DNA of 37,430 bases from Elusimicrobiota bacterium (GTDB lineage Bacteria; Elusimicrobiota; Elusimicrobia; Elusimicrobiales; UBA9959). Location: the NCBI GenBank assembly GCA_003482905.1, contig DMXM01000023.1, positions 8,279 through 45,708 of the forward strand, read 5' to 3'. A model generated the notes under the pieces. It saw nothing but the letters and a program-made list of their open reading frames with translations, made no database searches and was not told the origin of the DNA. The position numbers and the translations under genes are program-made. Of the stretch, positions 1-7,546 are shown in pieces (the stretch's first letter is position 1; each line of letters opens with the position of its first letter).

Positions 1-24
1 GCCTCGCCCTCCGCGCTTACGCAA

Positions 25-66
25 GCGTCGGGCTCCGGCAGGGTTTTTACAACCCTCCCCCCGACG
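25..66. repeat. Nested hairpin in non-coding DNA
   Basis: The 7-nt arms CGTCGGG (26-32) and CCCGACG (60-66) are complementary. They enclose a second stem, AGGGTT (40-45) with AACCCT (51-56), around a 5-nt loop. No T-run follows, so this does not look like an intrinsic terminator. It may belong to the same structured region as the inverted repeat at 77-234, or to the 3' end of something lying to the left of the window. Confidence 0.5.
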
Positions 67-76
67 TCGCCCATCC

Positions 77-234
77 GTGGACGGCGCAGGGGGCCGGGTT
101 AGCAAAACCGTGTCGGGGTGGAGCGAAGCGACACAATTTGCCCCGAGTTTGCATAGCGCGAGGGCCGAGACGCGGAAGCGCGCGCACGGTGTGCGCGACG
201 CTGTTTTTGCGTTCCGGCCCCCTGCACCGTCCAC
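77..234. repeat. 158-bp palindromic element with 21-bp terminal inverted repeats
   Basis: The arms at 77-97 and 214-234 are reverse complements over 21 nt with one mismatch (GTGGACGG.GCAGGGGGCCGG pattern). Inside are further stems: GTGTCG (110-115) with CGACAC (129-134), and CGCGCAC/GTGCGCG around 181-197. There is no convincing ORF and no target-site duplication next to the arms. It ends about 25 nt before the fumarase start, so it could be a miniature inverted-repeat element, a structured small RNA, or the fumarase 5' UTR. Confidence 0.6.
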
Positions 235-258
235 AAGAGCAAATTTAAGGAACCAACC

Positions 259-1893
259 ATGCCTGAATTTAAATATGACGAATTATTCCAGCTGCCTGGG
301 ACTACGGCCAAGTTCCGCCTGCTCACGAAAGAGGGCGTTAGGGTTGTAAAGGCCGGGGACAGGGAGGTGCTGGAAGTGGCGCCGGAGGCGCTGGTGAGGC
401 TGGCGCGCGAGGCGATGCGCGACGTTTCATTCCTGCTGCGCCCGGCGCACAACGCGCAGGTGGCCGCCATATTCGCTGACCCGGAGGCTTCGGAGAACGA
501 CAAGTACATGGCCTTCTGCCTGCTCGACAACGCCGCTATCTCGGCCAATTTCCAACTGCCCTTCTGCCAGGACACCGGCACGGCCACCGTGATAGCGAAG
601 AAGGGGGAGCTGGTCTGGACCGGGGCCAACGACGAGGAACTCCTCTCTAAGGGCATCTGGGAAACCTACACCGGCGAGAACCTGCGCTACTCGCAGACCC
701 TCCCGGTGGACCTGTACCGCGAAAGGAATTCCGGCGACAATCTGCCGGCCCAGGTAGATATTTACGCCAGGCCCGGCGGTACTTACGATCTTCTTTTCGT
801 CGCCAAGGGCGGCGGTTCGGCCAACAAGACCATGCTCTACCAGGAAACTAAGGCCACCCTCACCCCGGAAAAACTGAAATCTTTCCTGGTGGATAAAATG
901 CGCTCCCTGGGCACGGCGGCCTGCCCCCCCTACCACATAGTTTTCGTAATAGGCGGCACCTCGGCCGAGATGTGCCTTAAGACCGTAAAACTGGCCTCTA
1001 CCGGTTACCTCGACGCTTTGCCCGACGCTCCCGGCGGTACCGGCCGGGCCTTCAGGGACAAGGGACTTGAGGCGGAGCTGCTGGAAGCGGCCCGCGGGCT
1101 GGGCTACGGCGCCCAGTTCGGCGGCAGGTATTTCGCCCACGACGTGCGCGTAGTGCGCCTGCCCCGCCACGGGGCCTCCGCGCCCATAGGCATGGGCGTA
1201 TCCTGCTCGGCCGACCGCAATATCCTGGCCCGTATAGACAAAGACGGGCTGTGGCTGGAGGAACTGGACCGCGACCCGGGCCGGCTTATCCCGAAAGATA
1301 TACACGCAAAATTCACCTCCTGCTCCGCCTGCGTCAGCGTCGACCTGAACCGGCCGATGCCGGAAATCCTCGCGCAGCTTTCCAAGCACCCCGTGGGCAC
1401 CCGCCTCTCCCTGAACGGCCGCCTGGTGGTGGCCAGGGATCTGGCCCACGCCAAATTCAAGGAACTCCTGGACTCGGGCAAAGACTTGCCTGAATACCTC
1501 AAGAAACATCCGGTCTACTACGCGGGCCCGGCCAAGCGGCCGGCGGGCAAACCGTCCGGCTCGTTCGGGCCGACTACGGCCGGACGCATGGACTCTTATG
1601 TGGACCTCCTGCAGTCGCGCGGGGCGTCCATGGTGATGATAGCCAAGGGCGACCGCTCGGGGGCCGTCACCGACGCCTGTAAAAAATACGGCGGTTTTTA
1701 CCTGGGCTCGCCGGGCGGCCCCGCGGCCCTGCTCGCGGAGAGGAATATAAAAAAAGTTGAAACACTGGATTACCCGGAACTCGGCATGGAGGCGGTCTGG
1801 GAGGTGGAAGTACAGGATTTCCCCGCCTTCATACTGGTGGACGACAAAGGCGGGGACTTTTTTCGGGACCTGCGTCAGCCGCGGCCCCGTTAA
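259..1893 (+). CDS. fumA: Fumarate hydratase, class I (iron-sulfur type)
   Basis: This enzyme catalyses the reversible hydration of fumarate to L-malate in the TCA cycle, in the cytoplasm. The 544 residues match the usual length of single-chain FumA/FumB enzymes (about 548), in which the alpha and beta domains are fused. The three expected 4Fe-4S ligands are visible: Cys103 in FCQDTGTA, Cys222 in AACPPYH and Cys316 in SCSADRN; the E. coli equivalents are 105, 224 and 318. The beta-domain motif SGAVTDACKKYGG and the LGSPGGPAAL stretch are present near the C-terminus. The start is supported by AAGGA about 8 nt upstream of the ATG. It stands alone, with structured DNA upstream and a separate promoter for the next gene. 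The enzyme is normally oxygen-sensitive, which would suit an anaerobe or micro-aerophile (inference). Confidence 0.96.
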   Translation: MPEFKYDELFQLPGTTAKFRLLTKEGVRVVKAGDREVLEVAPEALVRLAREAMRDVSFLLRPAHNAQVAAIFADPEASENDKYMAFCLLDNAAISANFQLPFCQDTGTATVIAKKGELVWTGANDEELLSKGIWETYTGENLRYSQTLPVDLYRERNSGDNLPAQVDIYARPGGTYDLLFVAKGGGSANKTMLYQETKATLTPEKLKSFLVDKMRSLGTAACPPYHIVFVIGGTSAEMCLKTVKLASTGYLDALPDAPGGTGRAFRDKGLEAELLEAARGLGYGAQFGGRYFAHDVRVVRLPRHGASAPIGMGVSCSADRNILARIDKDGLWLEELDRDPGRLIPKDIHAKFTSCSACVSVDLNRPMPEILAQLSKHPVGTRLSLNGRLVVARDLAHAKFKELLDSGKDLPEYLKKHPVYYAGPAKRPAGKPSGSFGPTTAGRMDSYVDLLQSRGASMVMIAKGDRSGAVTDACKKYGGFYLGSPGGPAALLAERNIKKVETLDYPELGMEAVWEVEVQDFPAFILVDDKGGDFFRDLRQPRPR

Positions 1894-1901
1894 GCGGGCT
1901 A

Positions 1902-1930
1902 TTGTCCGCGCCGCCCAATATTTATATAGT
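1902..1930 (+). promoter_or_regulatory. Sigma-70-type promoter of the ankyrin gene, probably leaderless
   Basis: A -35-like TTGTCC (1902-1907), a 17-nt spacer and a -10-like TATAGT (1925-1930) are followed after only 6 nt by the ATG at 1937. Transcription would start at or next to the A of the start codon, leaving no room for a Shine-Dalgarno sequence, and none is seen. Confidence 0.55.
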
Positions 1931-1936
1931 TAGGTT

Positions 1937-2623
1937 ATGGTTAGGGGAAAACTGGCTATTTTATTTATATGTATGGGCGCGGCCGCGTTTAACGCCGGCT
2001 GCAACGTTCCTATCGGCCCCCCGCGGGACCGCATGATCAAGGCGGCTAAGAACTCCTACGTCGGCAGCATGCGCAAGCTGCTGGACTCCGGCATAGACCC
2101 CAATATAGCCGACCAGTCCGGCTGGACCCCGCTGATGTGGGCCGCGGCCAAGGACAATGTGGAGATCATACGGCTGCTCGCCTCGCGCGGCGGCAAGATA
2201 GACGCCCGAAATTTAAAAGGTGAAACCGCCCTGCACATAGCCTCCCGCTGGAGCCGCATTGAAACCGTGCGTTTCCTTTTAAGCGCCGGGGCCAGGACCG
2301 AGGCGCTGGACCGCCTGGGCTGGCCGCCGCTGATGTGGGCGGCCATGCAGGGCCGGACGGAAGTGGTGCGCGCGCTAGCGGCGGGCGGCGCCAACATGGA
2401 ATTCAAGGACAGCAACGGCAACACCGCGCTGATGATGGCCGCCAACCGCGGCCGCGCGGAAACCGTGAAAGCGCTGCTGGAGCTGGGCGTTAGCCCGTTC
2501 AAGACCAACTCGGCCGGCCAGACGGCGGCCGATGTAGCCGTCTCCAGCGGCTACCAGGATCTGGCGGCGCTGATACGCGGCGAGCAGCCGAAGAAAACCG
2601 CGGCCCGCAAAGGAAGAAAATAG
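1937..2623 (+). CDS. Exported ankyrin-repeat protein, possible lipoprotein
   Basis: The first 22 residues form a signal peptide ending in FNAGC. Cys22 could be lipidated, although Asn at -3 is unusual for a lipobox, so plain secretion is also possible. Residues about 29-214 are five to six ankyrin repeats with the typical G-TPLMWAA, G-TALHIAS and GNTALMMAA helices, followed by a basic tail (KKTAARKGRK). Ankyrin repeats bind other proteins; the partner cannot be told. At 228 residues it has no catalytic domain. A promoter sits immediately upstream, and the pilin-like gene starts 1 nt after its stop, so the two form a two-gene unit. Confidence 0.85.
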   Translation: MVRGKLAILFICMGAAAFNAGCNVPIGPPRDRMIKAAKNSYVGSMRKLLDSGIDPNIADQSGWTPLMWAAAKDNVEIIRLLASRGGKIDARNLKGETALHIASRWSRIETVRFLLSAGARTEALDRLGWPPLMWAAMQGRTEVVRALAAGGANMEFKDSNGNTALMMAANRGRAETVKALLELGVSPFKTNSAGQTAADVAVSSGYQDLAALIRGEQPKKTAARKGRK

Positions 2624-2624
2624 T

Positions 2625-3062
2625 ATGCCCACGAACAGACGCGGTTTTACTCTGTTGGAGCTGATGATAGTGGTGACGATAATCAGCATACTGGCGGGCG
2701 TGGCCATGACCCGTTTCGGCGGCGTACTGGACCGCAGCCGCGAAGGCGCCACGCGCGGCGCCGCCGGCTCCGTCCGCTCCGCCATCGGCATCTACTACGG
2801 CGACAACTCGGCTTTCCCCACGGACGATCTCTCTTGTCTGACGGAGGCCAAACGCTACATAGACAACCTGCCGGTAGTGAAACTGCCGGGCACCGTGCAC
2901 CCTGAGAACCGCCATGTAAGCGTGGGCGCCAGCACCGCCGCCGCCATAACCGACACCGGCGGCTGGGCTTACGTTAACGACCCGGATTCCCCCTCTTACG
3001 GCACCCTGCTGATCAACTGCACCCATGAAGATTCCAAAGGCAAGCGCTGGGACGAGCAGTAG
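2625..3062 (+). CDS. Type IV pilin-like (pseudopilin) protein
   Basis: The N-terminus MPTNRRGFTLLELM is a class III prepilin signal. A basic leader of seven residues is followed by cleavage after Gly7 and methylation of Phe8, with the conserved Glu at mature position 5 (Glu12). A hydrophobic helix IVVTIISILAGVAM follows. Major and minor pilins and type II secretion pseudopilins all share this start. The 145-residue length suits either a small pilin or a GspG-like pseudopilin. Two Cys in the C-terminal part (LSCLT and INCTH) could form a disulfide. AGGAAG precedes the ATG. No prepilin peptidase or assembly ATPase is in the window, so this is an orphan subunit relying on machinery encoded elsewhere. 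Confidence 0.9.
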   Translation: MPTNRRGFTLLELMIVVTIISILAGVAMTRFGGVLDRSREGATRGAAGSVRSAIGIYYGDNSAFPTDDLSCLTEAKRYIDNLPVVKLPGTVHPENRHVSVGASTAAAITDTGGWAYVNDPDSPSYGTLLINCTHEDSKGKRWDEQ

Positions 3063-3122
3063 GCCGGCTTTAGCCGCAGACATCCACCGCACACTGTCAG
3101 GCACGCGCGACGTTCTTGAGAT

Positions 3123-4568
3123 ATGAAAATCCCTAATATCCGCCGCCTGGATCCCTGCCGCCTGGAAATACTCCCTTCCTACAAGCAGGGGATGAACACT
3201 TCCGCCATTATTTACGCCGACGCCAGCCTGGAGGCGCTGATAGAACCCGGCGCCATGGACCAGGCCGCCAATATCACTACCCTCCCCGGCCTTGCCGGCA
3301 ACGTCCTGGCCATGCCGGACATACACACTGGTTACGGCTTTCCCATAGGCGGCGTGGCGGCCTTCGACGCGGAAAGCGGGGTTATTTCGCCCGGGGGCGT
3401 GGGCTACGACATAAATTGCGGCGTGCGGCTGTTGGCCACTGGGCTCGACCTGCCGGGCCTGGAGGGCAGGCTGGAGGCGCTCGCGGCCGCCCTGTATTCC
3501 GCCATCCCCGCCGGCCTCGGCGCCGGCGGCGGCCTTAGACTGGAGAAACGCGCCCAGGAAGCTCCTTTGATAAAGGGCGCGGCCTGGGCTGTGGAACGCG
3601 GCCTCGGCCGGCCCGAAGACCTGATACATTCAGAATCCGGCGGCGCCATGGAAGGCGCCAACCCCCACGCGGTAAGCGCCCGCGCGCTGGAACGTGGGCG
3701 CGGCCAGCTGGGCACGCTGGGCTCCGGCAACCACTTTCTTGAAGTGCAGGAAGTGACCGACATCTACGACGAGGCGGCCGCGCGGGCGTTCGGGCTGTTT
3801 AAAGGCCAGATCACGGTAATGCTGCATACCGGGTCGCGCGGTTTCGGCCACCAGGTCTGCACGGATTTTATAGAAGTGATGCGCAACGCGGCCAGCCGCT
3901 ACGGGATAGCCCTGGCCGACCGCCAACTGGCCGCCGCGCCCTTCAGGAGCACGGAAGGCCAGGATTACTTCGGGGCCATGCAGGCCGCGGCCAATTACGC
4001 CTGGGCCAACCGCCAGGCGCTTACGGGCCTGGTCAGGGAAGCCTTCGGCAACGCCCTCGGCCTGGGCGAGAACGCCCTGGCCATGAAACTGGTTTACGAC
4101 GTGGCCCACAACATCGCCAAACTGGAAGAGCATGAGATAGGCGGTAAAAAAGTAAAAGTGGTGGTACACCGCAAAGGGGCCACGCGCGCCTTCGGCCCTG
4201 GCCACGCCGAACTGCCCCCGGCCTACGCCGCCGTAGGCCAACCCGTTATCATCCCGGGGGACATGGGCCGGGCCTCCTACCTGCTGGCCGGCGCCGCCGG
4301 GGCCATGAGCGAGACTTTCGGCTCGGCCTGCCACGGGGCCGGGCGCGTGATGTCGCGCCACGACGCCGTCCGGCGCGCGCGCGGCCGCGACATAAGCCAG
4401 GAGCTTCTTTCGGCCGGCGTTCTGGTCTATTCCACGGGGCGGGAAACCCTGGCCGAGGAAATGCCGGAAGCGTACAAGGACGTGGACGCGGTGGTGCGCG
4501 TGGTGGCGCAGGCCGGTATCGCCAGCCGCGTAGCCAGGTTCAGGCCGCTGATAGTGATAAAAGGTTAA
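3123..4568 (+). CDS. rtcB: RNA-splicing ligase RtcB
   Basis: RtcB is a GTP- and Mn2+-dependent ligase that joins RNA 2',3'-cyclic phosphate or 3'-phosphate ends to 5'-OH ends, in RNA repair or tRNA splicing. The 481-residue length equals that of the characterised archaeal enzyme. The metal ligands appear in order: Asp96 and Cys99 in YDINCGVR, His204 in SGNHFLE, His235 in MLHTGSRG and His329 in DVAHN. The guanylylated His404 is in ACHGAGR. No intein is present. The start at 3123 has no clear Shine-Dalgarno or -10 box, so its exact position is less certain than the identity. No archease or RtcA gene is adjacent. Confidence 0.97.
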   Translation: MKIPNIRRLDPCRLEILPSYKQGMNTSAIIYADASLEALIEPGAMDQAANITTLPGLAGNVLAMPDIHTGYGFPIGGVAAFDAESGVISPGGVGYDINCGVRLLATGLDLPGLEGRLEALAAALYSAIPAGLGAGGGLRLEKRAQEAPLIKGAAWAVERGLGRPEDLIHSESGGAMEGANPHAVSARALERGRGQLGTLGSGNHFLEVQEVTDIYDEAAARAFGLFKGQITVMLHTGSRGFGHQVCTDFIEVMRNAASRYGIALADRQLAAAPFRSTEGQDYFGAMQAAANYAWANRQALTGLVREAFGNALGLGENALAMKLVYDVAHNIAKLEEHEIGGKKVKVVVHRKGATRAFGPGHAELPPAYAAVGQPVIIPGDMGRASYLLAGAAGAMSETFGSACHGAGRVMSRHDAVRRARGRDISQELLSAGVLVYSTGRETLAEEMPEAYKDVDAVVRVVAQAGIASRVARFRPLIVIKG

Positions 4569-4580
4569 GCCGGCCGCGCC

Positions 4581-4609
4581 TTGAAACTACCGGCGCATTT
4601 CTGTAGAAT
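4581..4609 (+). promoter_or_regulatory. Sigma-70-type promoter of the REC-MBL gene, probably leaderless
   Basis: TTGAAA (4581-4586), an exact 17-nt spacer and TAGAAT (4604-4609) form a good consensus promoter. Only 7 nt separate the -10 box from the ATG at 4617, placing the expected start point on the start codon. No Shine-Dalgarno sequence is visible. Confidence 0.65.
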
Positions 4610-4616
4610 CTGAATA

Positions 4617-5951
4617 ATGGGTGAATCAAAAAAACGCGTACTTGTGGTAGATGACGACATGAGCATCAGGCGCATGGTCGTAGATATTCTTTGCGACGAG
4701 TACGAAGTGGCGGAGGCCGAGGACGGCCTGGCCGGCTGGGAAAAGGCGCTTGCCTGGCGCCCGGACCTGGTGATCACGGACCTGATGATGCCGCGCATGC
4801 ATGGCTACGAACTATGCAAGCGCCTCAAGGGCCCGGAAGGGATAAGCGGCGTAAAGGTGATAGTGGTATCCTGCAAGTCTTTCGCCACCGACAAGGCCCA
4901 GGCCTTGGCGGCCGGGGCGGACGAATATATCGTAAAGCCTTATTCAGCGGCCGACCTGGCTGACAAAACCAGAAAACTTCTTTCCGCGGGCGCGGCCAGC
5001 CGGCCCCCGACGCGCTCCGCGCCGGATAACCCCGACCCGGCGGGGATCTCCTCGCGTATTTTCACCGGGGCCAGGCCAAAAGACCCGCTGCCGGTATACG
5101 TGCGTTTCTGGGGCACGCGCGGCTCCTGCCCCACGGGCGGGATCAAAACCGTGAAATACGGCGGCAACACCTCCTGCGCCGAGGTCCGGATAGGGAACGT
5201 CCCGCTTATACTGGATTGCGGGACCGGTCTGCGCGAGCTCGGCGGCTCGCTCGCGCGGGAATTCGCCGGCCGCCCCATAGAAGGCCATATCTTCGTGGGG
5301 CACACGCACTGGGACCACATACAGGGGTTCCCGTTCTTTACCCCCCTTTACGATCCGGGAAACACCTTTAACGTTTACAGCGTACGCGGGGCGCACAGCA
5401 GCCTGCGCACCATATTCGGCGACTCGATGGCCTTGGACTATTTCCCGGTGCCGCTTTCAAGCCTGGCCTGCAAACTGAGTTTTGTGGAGCTGGACGGGAC
5501 GGTGGACATAGGCGTGGCGAAGATCTCTTTCCACTACCTGAACCACCCGGGGGTCTGCATAGGCTTCCGTATCGAAACGCAGGGGAGGGTGATCACCTAC
5601 CTGAGCGACCACGAGGATTTCGGCAGGCTGGACGGGGGCAGCGCGATGTCGCGCCGCCTGGACGCCGCCGTCGCCGGCTTCGCGCGGGGAAGCGACCTCC
5701 TCATCCGCGAGGCCCAGTACACGGAGCAGGAATATTCCTCCCGTAAAGGGTGGGGGCACAGCACGTACGACGATGTAGTGCGGTTCGCGGCCGACGCCGG
5801 CATAAAGCGCCTGGCCCTTTACCATCACGACCCGGAACACACCGACGACGTTATGGACGAGAACGAGGCATACTGCCGGGAACTCGCCGGCAGGGCCGGT
5901 GGAAAGATAGACTGCTTCGCGGCTTTCGACGGCCTCCGGATAGACCTCTGA
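4617..5951 (+). CDS. Response-regulator receiver fused to a metallo-beta-lactamase-fold hydrolase
   Basis: Residues about 6-122 are a CheY-like receiver. They carry the acidic pair Asp12/Asp13, phospho-acceptor Asp55 in LVITDLMMP, a Ser in VVSCKS and Lys107 in VKPY. After a Pro-rich linker (about 128-155), residues 160-444 form a metallo-beta-lactamase domain. It has the HTHWDH metal motif (229-234), an Asp in YLSDHED and a late His in LYHHDPEHTDD, resembling stand-alone MBL phosphodiesterase-like hydrolases (PhnP/cyclic-nucleotide type). The substrate is unknown. The architecture implies hydrolase activity controlled by phosphorylation, with no DNA-binding domain. No sensor kinase gene lies nearby, so its partner is encoded elsewhere. 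Confidence 0.9.
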   Translation: MGESKKRVLVVDDDMSIRRMVVDILCDEYEVAEAEDGLAGWEKALAWRPDLVITDLMMPRMHGYELCKRLKGPEGISGVKVIVVSCKSFATDKAQALAAGADEYIVKPYSAADLADKTRKLLSAGAASRPPTRSAPDNPDPAGISSRIFTGARPKDPLPVYVRFWGTRGSCPTGGIKTVKYGGNTSCAEVRIGNVPLILDCGTGLRELGGSLAREFAGRPIEGHIFVGHTHWDHIQGFPFFTPLYDPGNTFNVYSVRGAHSSLRTIFGDSMALDYFPVPLSSLACKLSFVELDGTVDIGVAKISFHYLNHPGVCIGFRIETQGRVITYLSDHEDFGRLDGGSAMSRRLDAAVAGFARGSDLLIREAQYTEQEYSSRKGWGHSTYDDVVRFAADAGIKRLALYHHDPEHTDDVMDENEAYCRELAGRAGGKIDCFAAFDGLRIDL

Positions 5952-6093
5952 ACTTTGGGCGGGGAAAGGGGTCCGTGATCAAGACCTGTCCCCAATATTA
6001 TAAATTCGGTCATGACGGCGCGGGCGGCGCTTCTGATGTGCGTGGCGGCCGCCCAACGCGCCGCGCCGCCGCCGGCCGCGAAGGATAAGACCT
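5952..6093 (+). promoter_or_regulatory. Intergenic region with a possible promoter for the symporter
   Basis: This 142-nt gap contains an AT-rich patch with TATTAT (5996-6001), a plausible -10 box, but I see no good -35 box. The rest is GC-rich and shows no convincing gene. The downstream symporter has its own AAGGA Shine-Dalgarno sequence. Confidence 0.3.
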
Positions 6094-7434
6094 ATGGACG
6101 ACAAGAAAAGAGGGCCGAAGCTGCACACAAAGATACTATCGGGCCTTTTCATCGGGGCCGCGCTGGGGATCATCGCCAATACCCAGCTGGGCGGGAAGCA
6201 CCCTCTTGTGGAGTGGACCAACCACTACGTCGCCGGACCGGCCGGGCAGATATTCCTGCGGCTGCTTTTCATGATAGTGATGCCGCTGGTTTTCGCCTCT
6301 ATAGCGCTGGGCGTGGCCGGCCTGGGCGACCTGCGCCGCGTGGGGCGCGTCGGGGGCAGGGCCATAGGTTATTTCCTGGTCACGACCTTCCTGGCCGCGG
6401 CCACGGGGCTGGTTTTCGTGAACGTACTGAAGCCCGGCAGCGGTCTTGCCCAGGAGGTGAAGGCCGGCCTGATGGAAACCTACGCCGGCGACGCCTCCGC
6501 CAAGATAGGCCTGTCGCGGGCCGAGGGCTTTGGGATCGGGACCTTCGTCAATATCGTCACGCGCAACCCGGTAAAGTCGGCCGCGGACGGCGACATGCTG
6601 GGTGTTATTTTCTTCGGGCTCATGTTCGGCGCGGCCCTCACCCTTATCCCCGCGGCCAAGGCGCGGCCGATGACGGACCTGCTGGAATCGCTCAACTGCG
6701 CGGTAATAGCCATAGTGGGCATGGCCATGAAACTGGCCCCGCTTGGAGTTTGCGCTCTTATCTTCGGCGTCACCTCCCGCTTCGGCTTCGCGCTGCTGCG
6801 GCCGCTGGGCGGCTACGTGCTGGTGGTGCTGGGGGCGCTGCTGTTCCACGCCGCCGTCAACATGTCCCTGGTGCTGCGCCTCGCGGTCGGCCTTGCGCCG
6901 TCCTTATTCTTCAGCCGCGTTCGCTCCGCCCTGGTCACCGCCTTCTCCACCAGTTCCAGCTCGGCCACGCTGCCGGCCGCGATGAACGCCGCCGAAGAGG
7001 GGCTGGGCGTGCCGCCCCACATAGCCGGTTTTGTCCTGCCGCTGGGCTCCACGATGTGCATGAACGGGACATCCATCTTCGAGGGCATAACGGTCATCTT
7101 CCTCTGCCAGGTGTTCGGCATAGACCTGACCCTGGGGCAGATGGGCGTGGTGATAGTGATGGCGGTGATAACCGCCGTGGGCGCCGCCGGCGTGCCTGGC
7201 GGGTCCATACCGCTGCTGGTGGGAATACTGGCCATGTTCGGTGTCCCCGGCGAAGGTATAGCCATAGTGCTGGGCGTGGACCGTGTGCTGGATATGAGCC
7301 GCACCACGGTAAACGTATTCGGGGACATCAGCGCCGCGGCCTACGTGGCAAGGGCCGAAGGCCTCTGGAACGCCTCCATGGTGCCGGGGCGCGCCGTGCG
7401 GGCCGCGCCCGGGCTGGCCGCCACGCAAGCGTAA
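6094..7434 (+). CDS. Dicarboxylate/amino acid:cation symporter (DAACS family)
   Basis: This is an inner-membrane secondary transporter that takes up dicarboxylates or acidic amino acids with Na+ or H+ (GltP/DctA/SdcS-like family). The 446 residues carry the family signatures: an N-terminal multi-helix region with LLFMIVMPLVFASIALGV, and the Ser-rich re-entrant loop TSSSSATLP (about residues 284-292). They also include the helix GSTMCMNGTSIFEG, the second loop VPGGSIPLL, and the substrate helix DRVLDMSRTTVNVFGD. AAGGA lies about 8 nt before the ATG. A C4-dicarboxylate substrate would fit with the nearby fumarase, but the genes are not adjacent and this is only a suggestion. Confidence 0.94.
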   Translation: MDDKKRGPKLHTKILSGLFIGAALGIIANTQLGGKHPLVEWTNHYVAGPAGQIFLRLLFMIVMPLVFASIALGVAGLGDLRRVGRVGGRAIGYFLVTTFLAAATGLVFVNVLKPGSGLAQEVKAGLMETYAGDASAKIGLSRAEGFGIGTFVNIVTRNPVKSAADGDMLGVIFFGLMFGAALTLIPAAKARPMTDLLESLNCAVIAIVGMAMKLAPLGVCALIFGVTSRFGFALLRPLGGYVLVVLGALLFHAAVNMSLVLRLAVGLAPSLFFSRVRSALVTAFSTSSSSATLPAAMNAAEEGLGVPPHIAGFVLPLGSTMCMNGTSIFEGITVIFLCQVFGIDLTLGQMGVVIVMAVITAVGAAGVPGGSIPLLVGILAMFGVPGEGIAIVLGVDRVLDMSRTTVNVFGDISAAAYVARAEGLWNASMVPGRAVRAAPGLAATQA

Positions 7435-7517
7435 ATACCCCTTAAGAACGCGGCCCCCGGCGCCGGAACGAATGAATTCATGCGGGCGATCAGCTGGCGC
7501 CCGATGGGGAGTATTCG

Positions 7518-7536
7518 TCGTCTAAATTATATAATT
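7518..7536 (+). promoter_or_regulatory. AT-rich promoter module, copy 1
   Basis: The 19-nt stretch TCGTCTAAATTATATAATT contains a perfect TATAAT (7530-7535) and matches 9695-9713 at 18 of 19 positions. I see no -35 box at the usual distance. It lies 11 nt upstream of the ATG at 7547, so the 5' leader would be only a few nucleotides long. Confidence 0.5.
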
Positions 7537-7546
7537 GACGTCAGGC

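Noticed and set aside
2499..3629. 376-codon minus-strand open frame across the pilin and rtcB starts
   Set aside because: It runs antisense to two well-supported genes and lacks any domain or start signal.
6012..7445. Long plus-strand open frame overlapping the symporter in another frame
   Set aside because: Its translation is Arg/Gly/Ala-rich with no domain, while the frame at 6094-7434 shows clear DAACS motifs; it is open because of the high GC content.
7518..7523. CGTC in the 7518 promoter module considered as an ECF-sigma -10 element
   Set aside because: No GGAAC-type -35 element lies at the required 15-18 nt; the nearest GGAAC is about 50 nt away.
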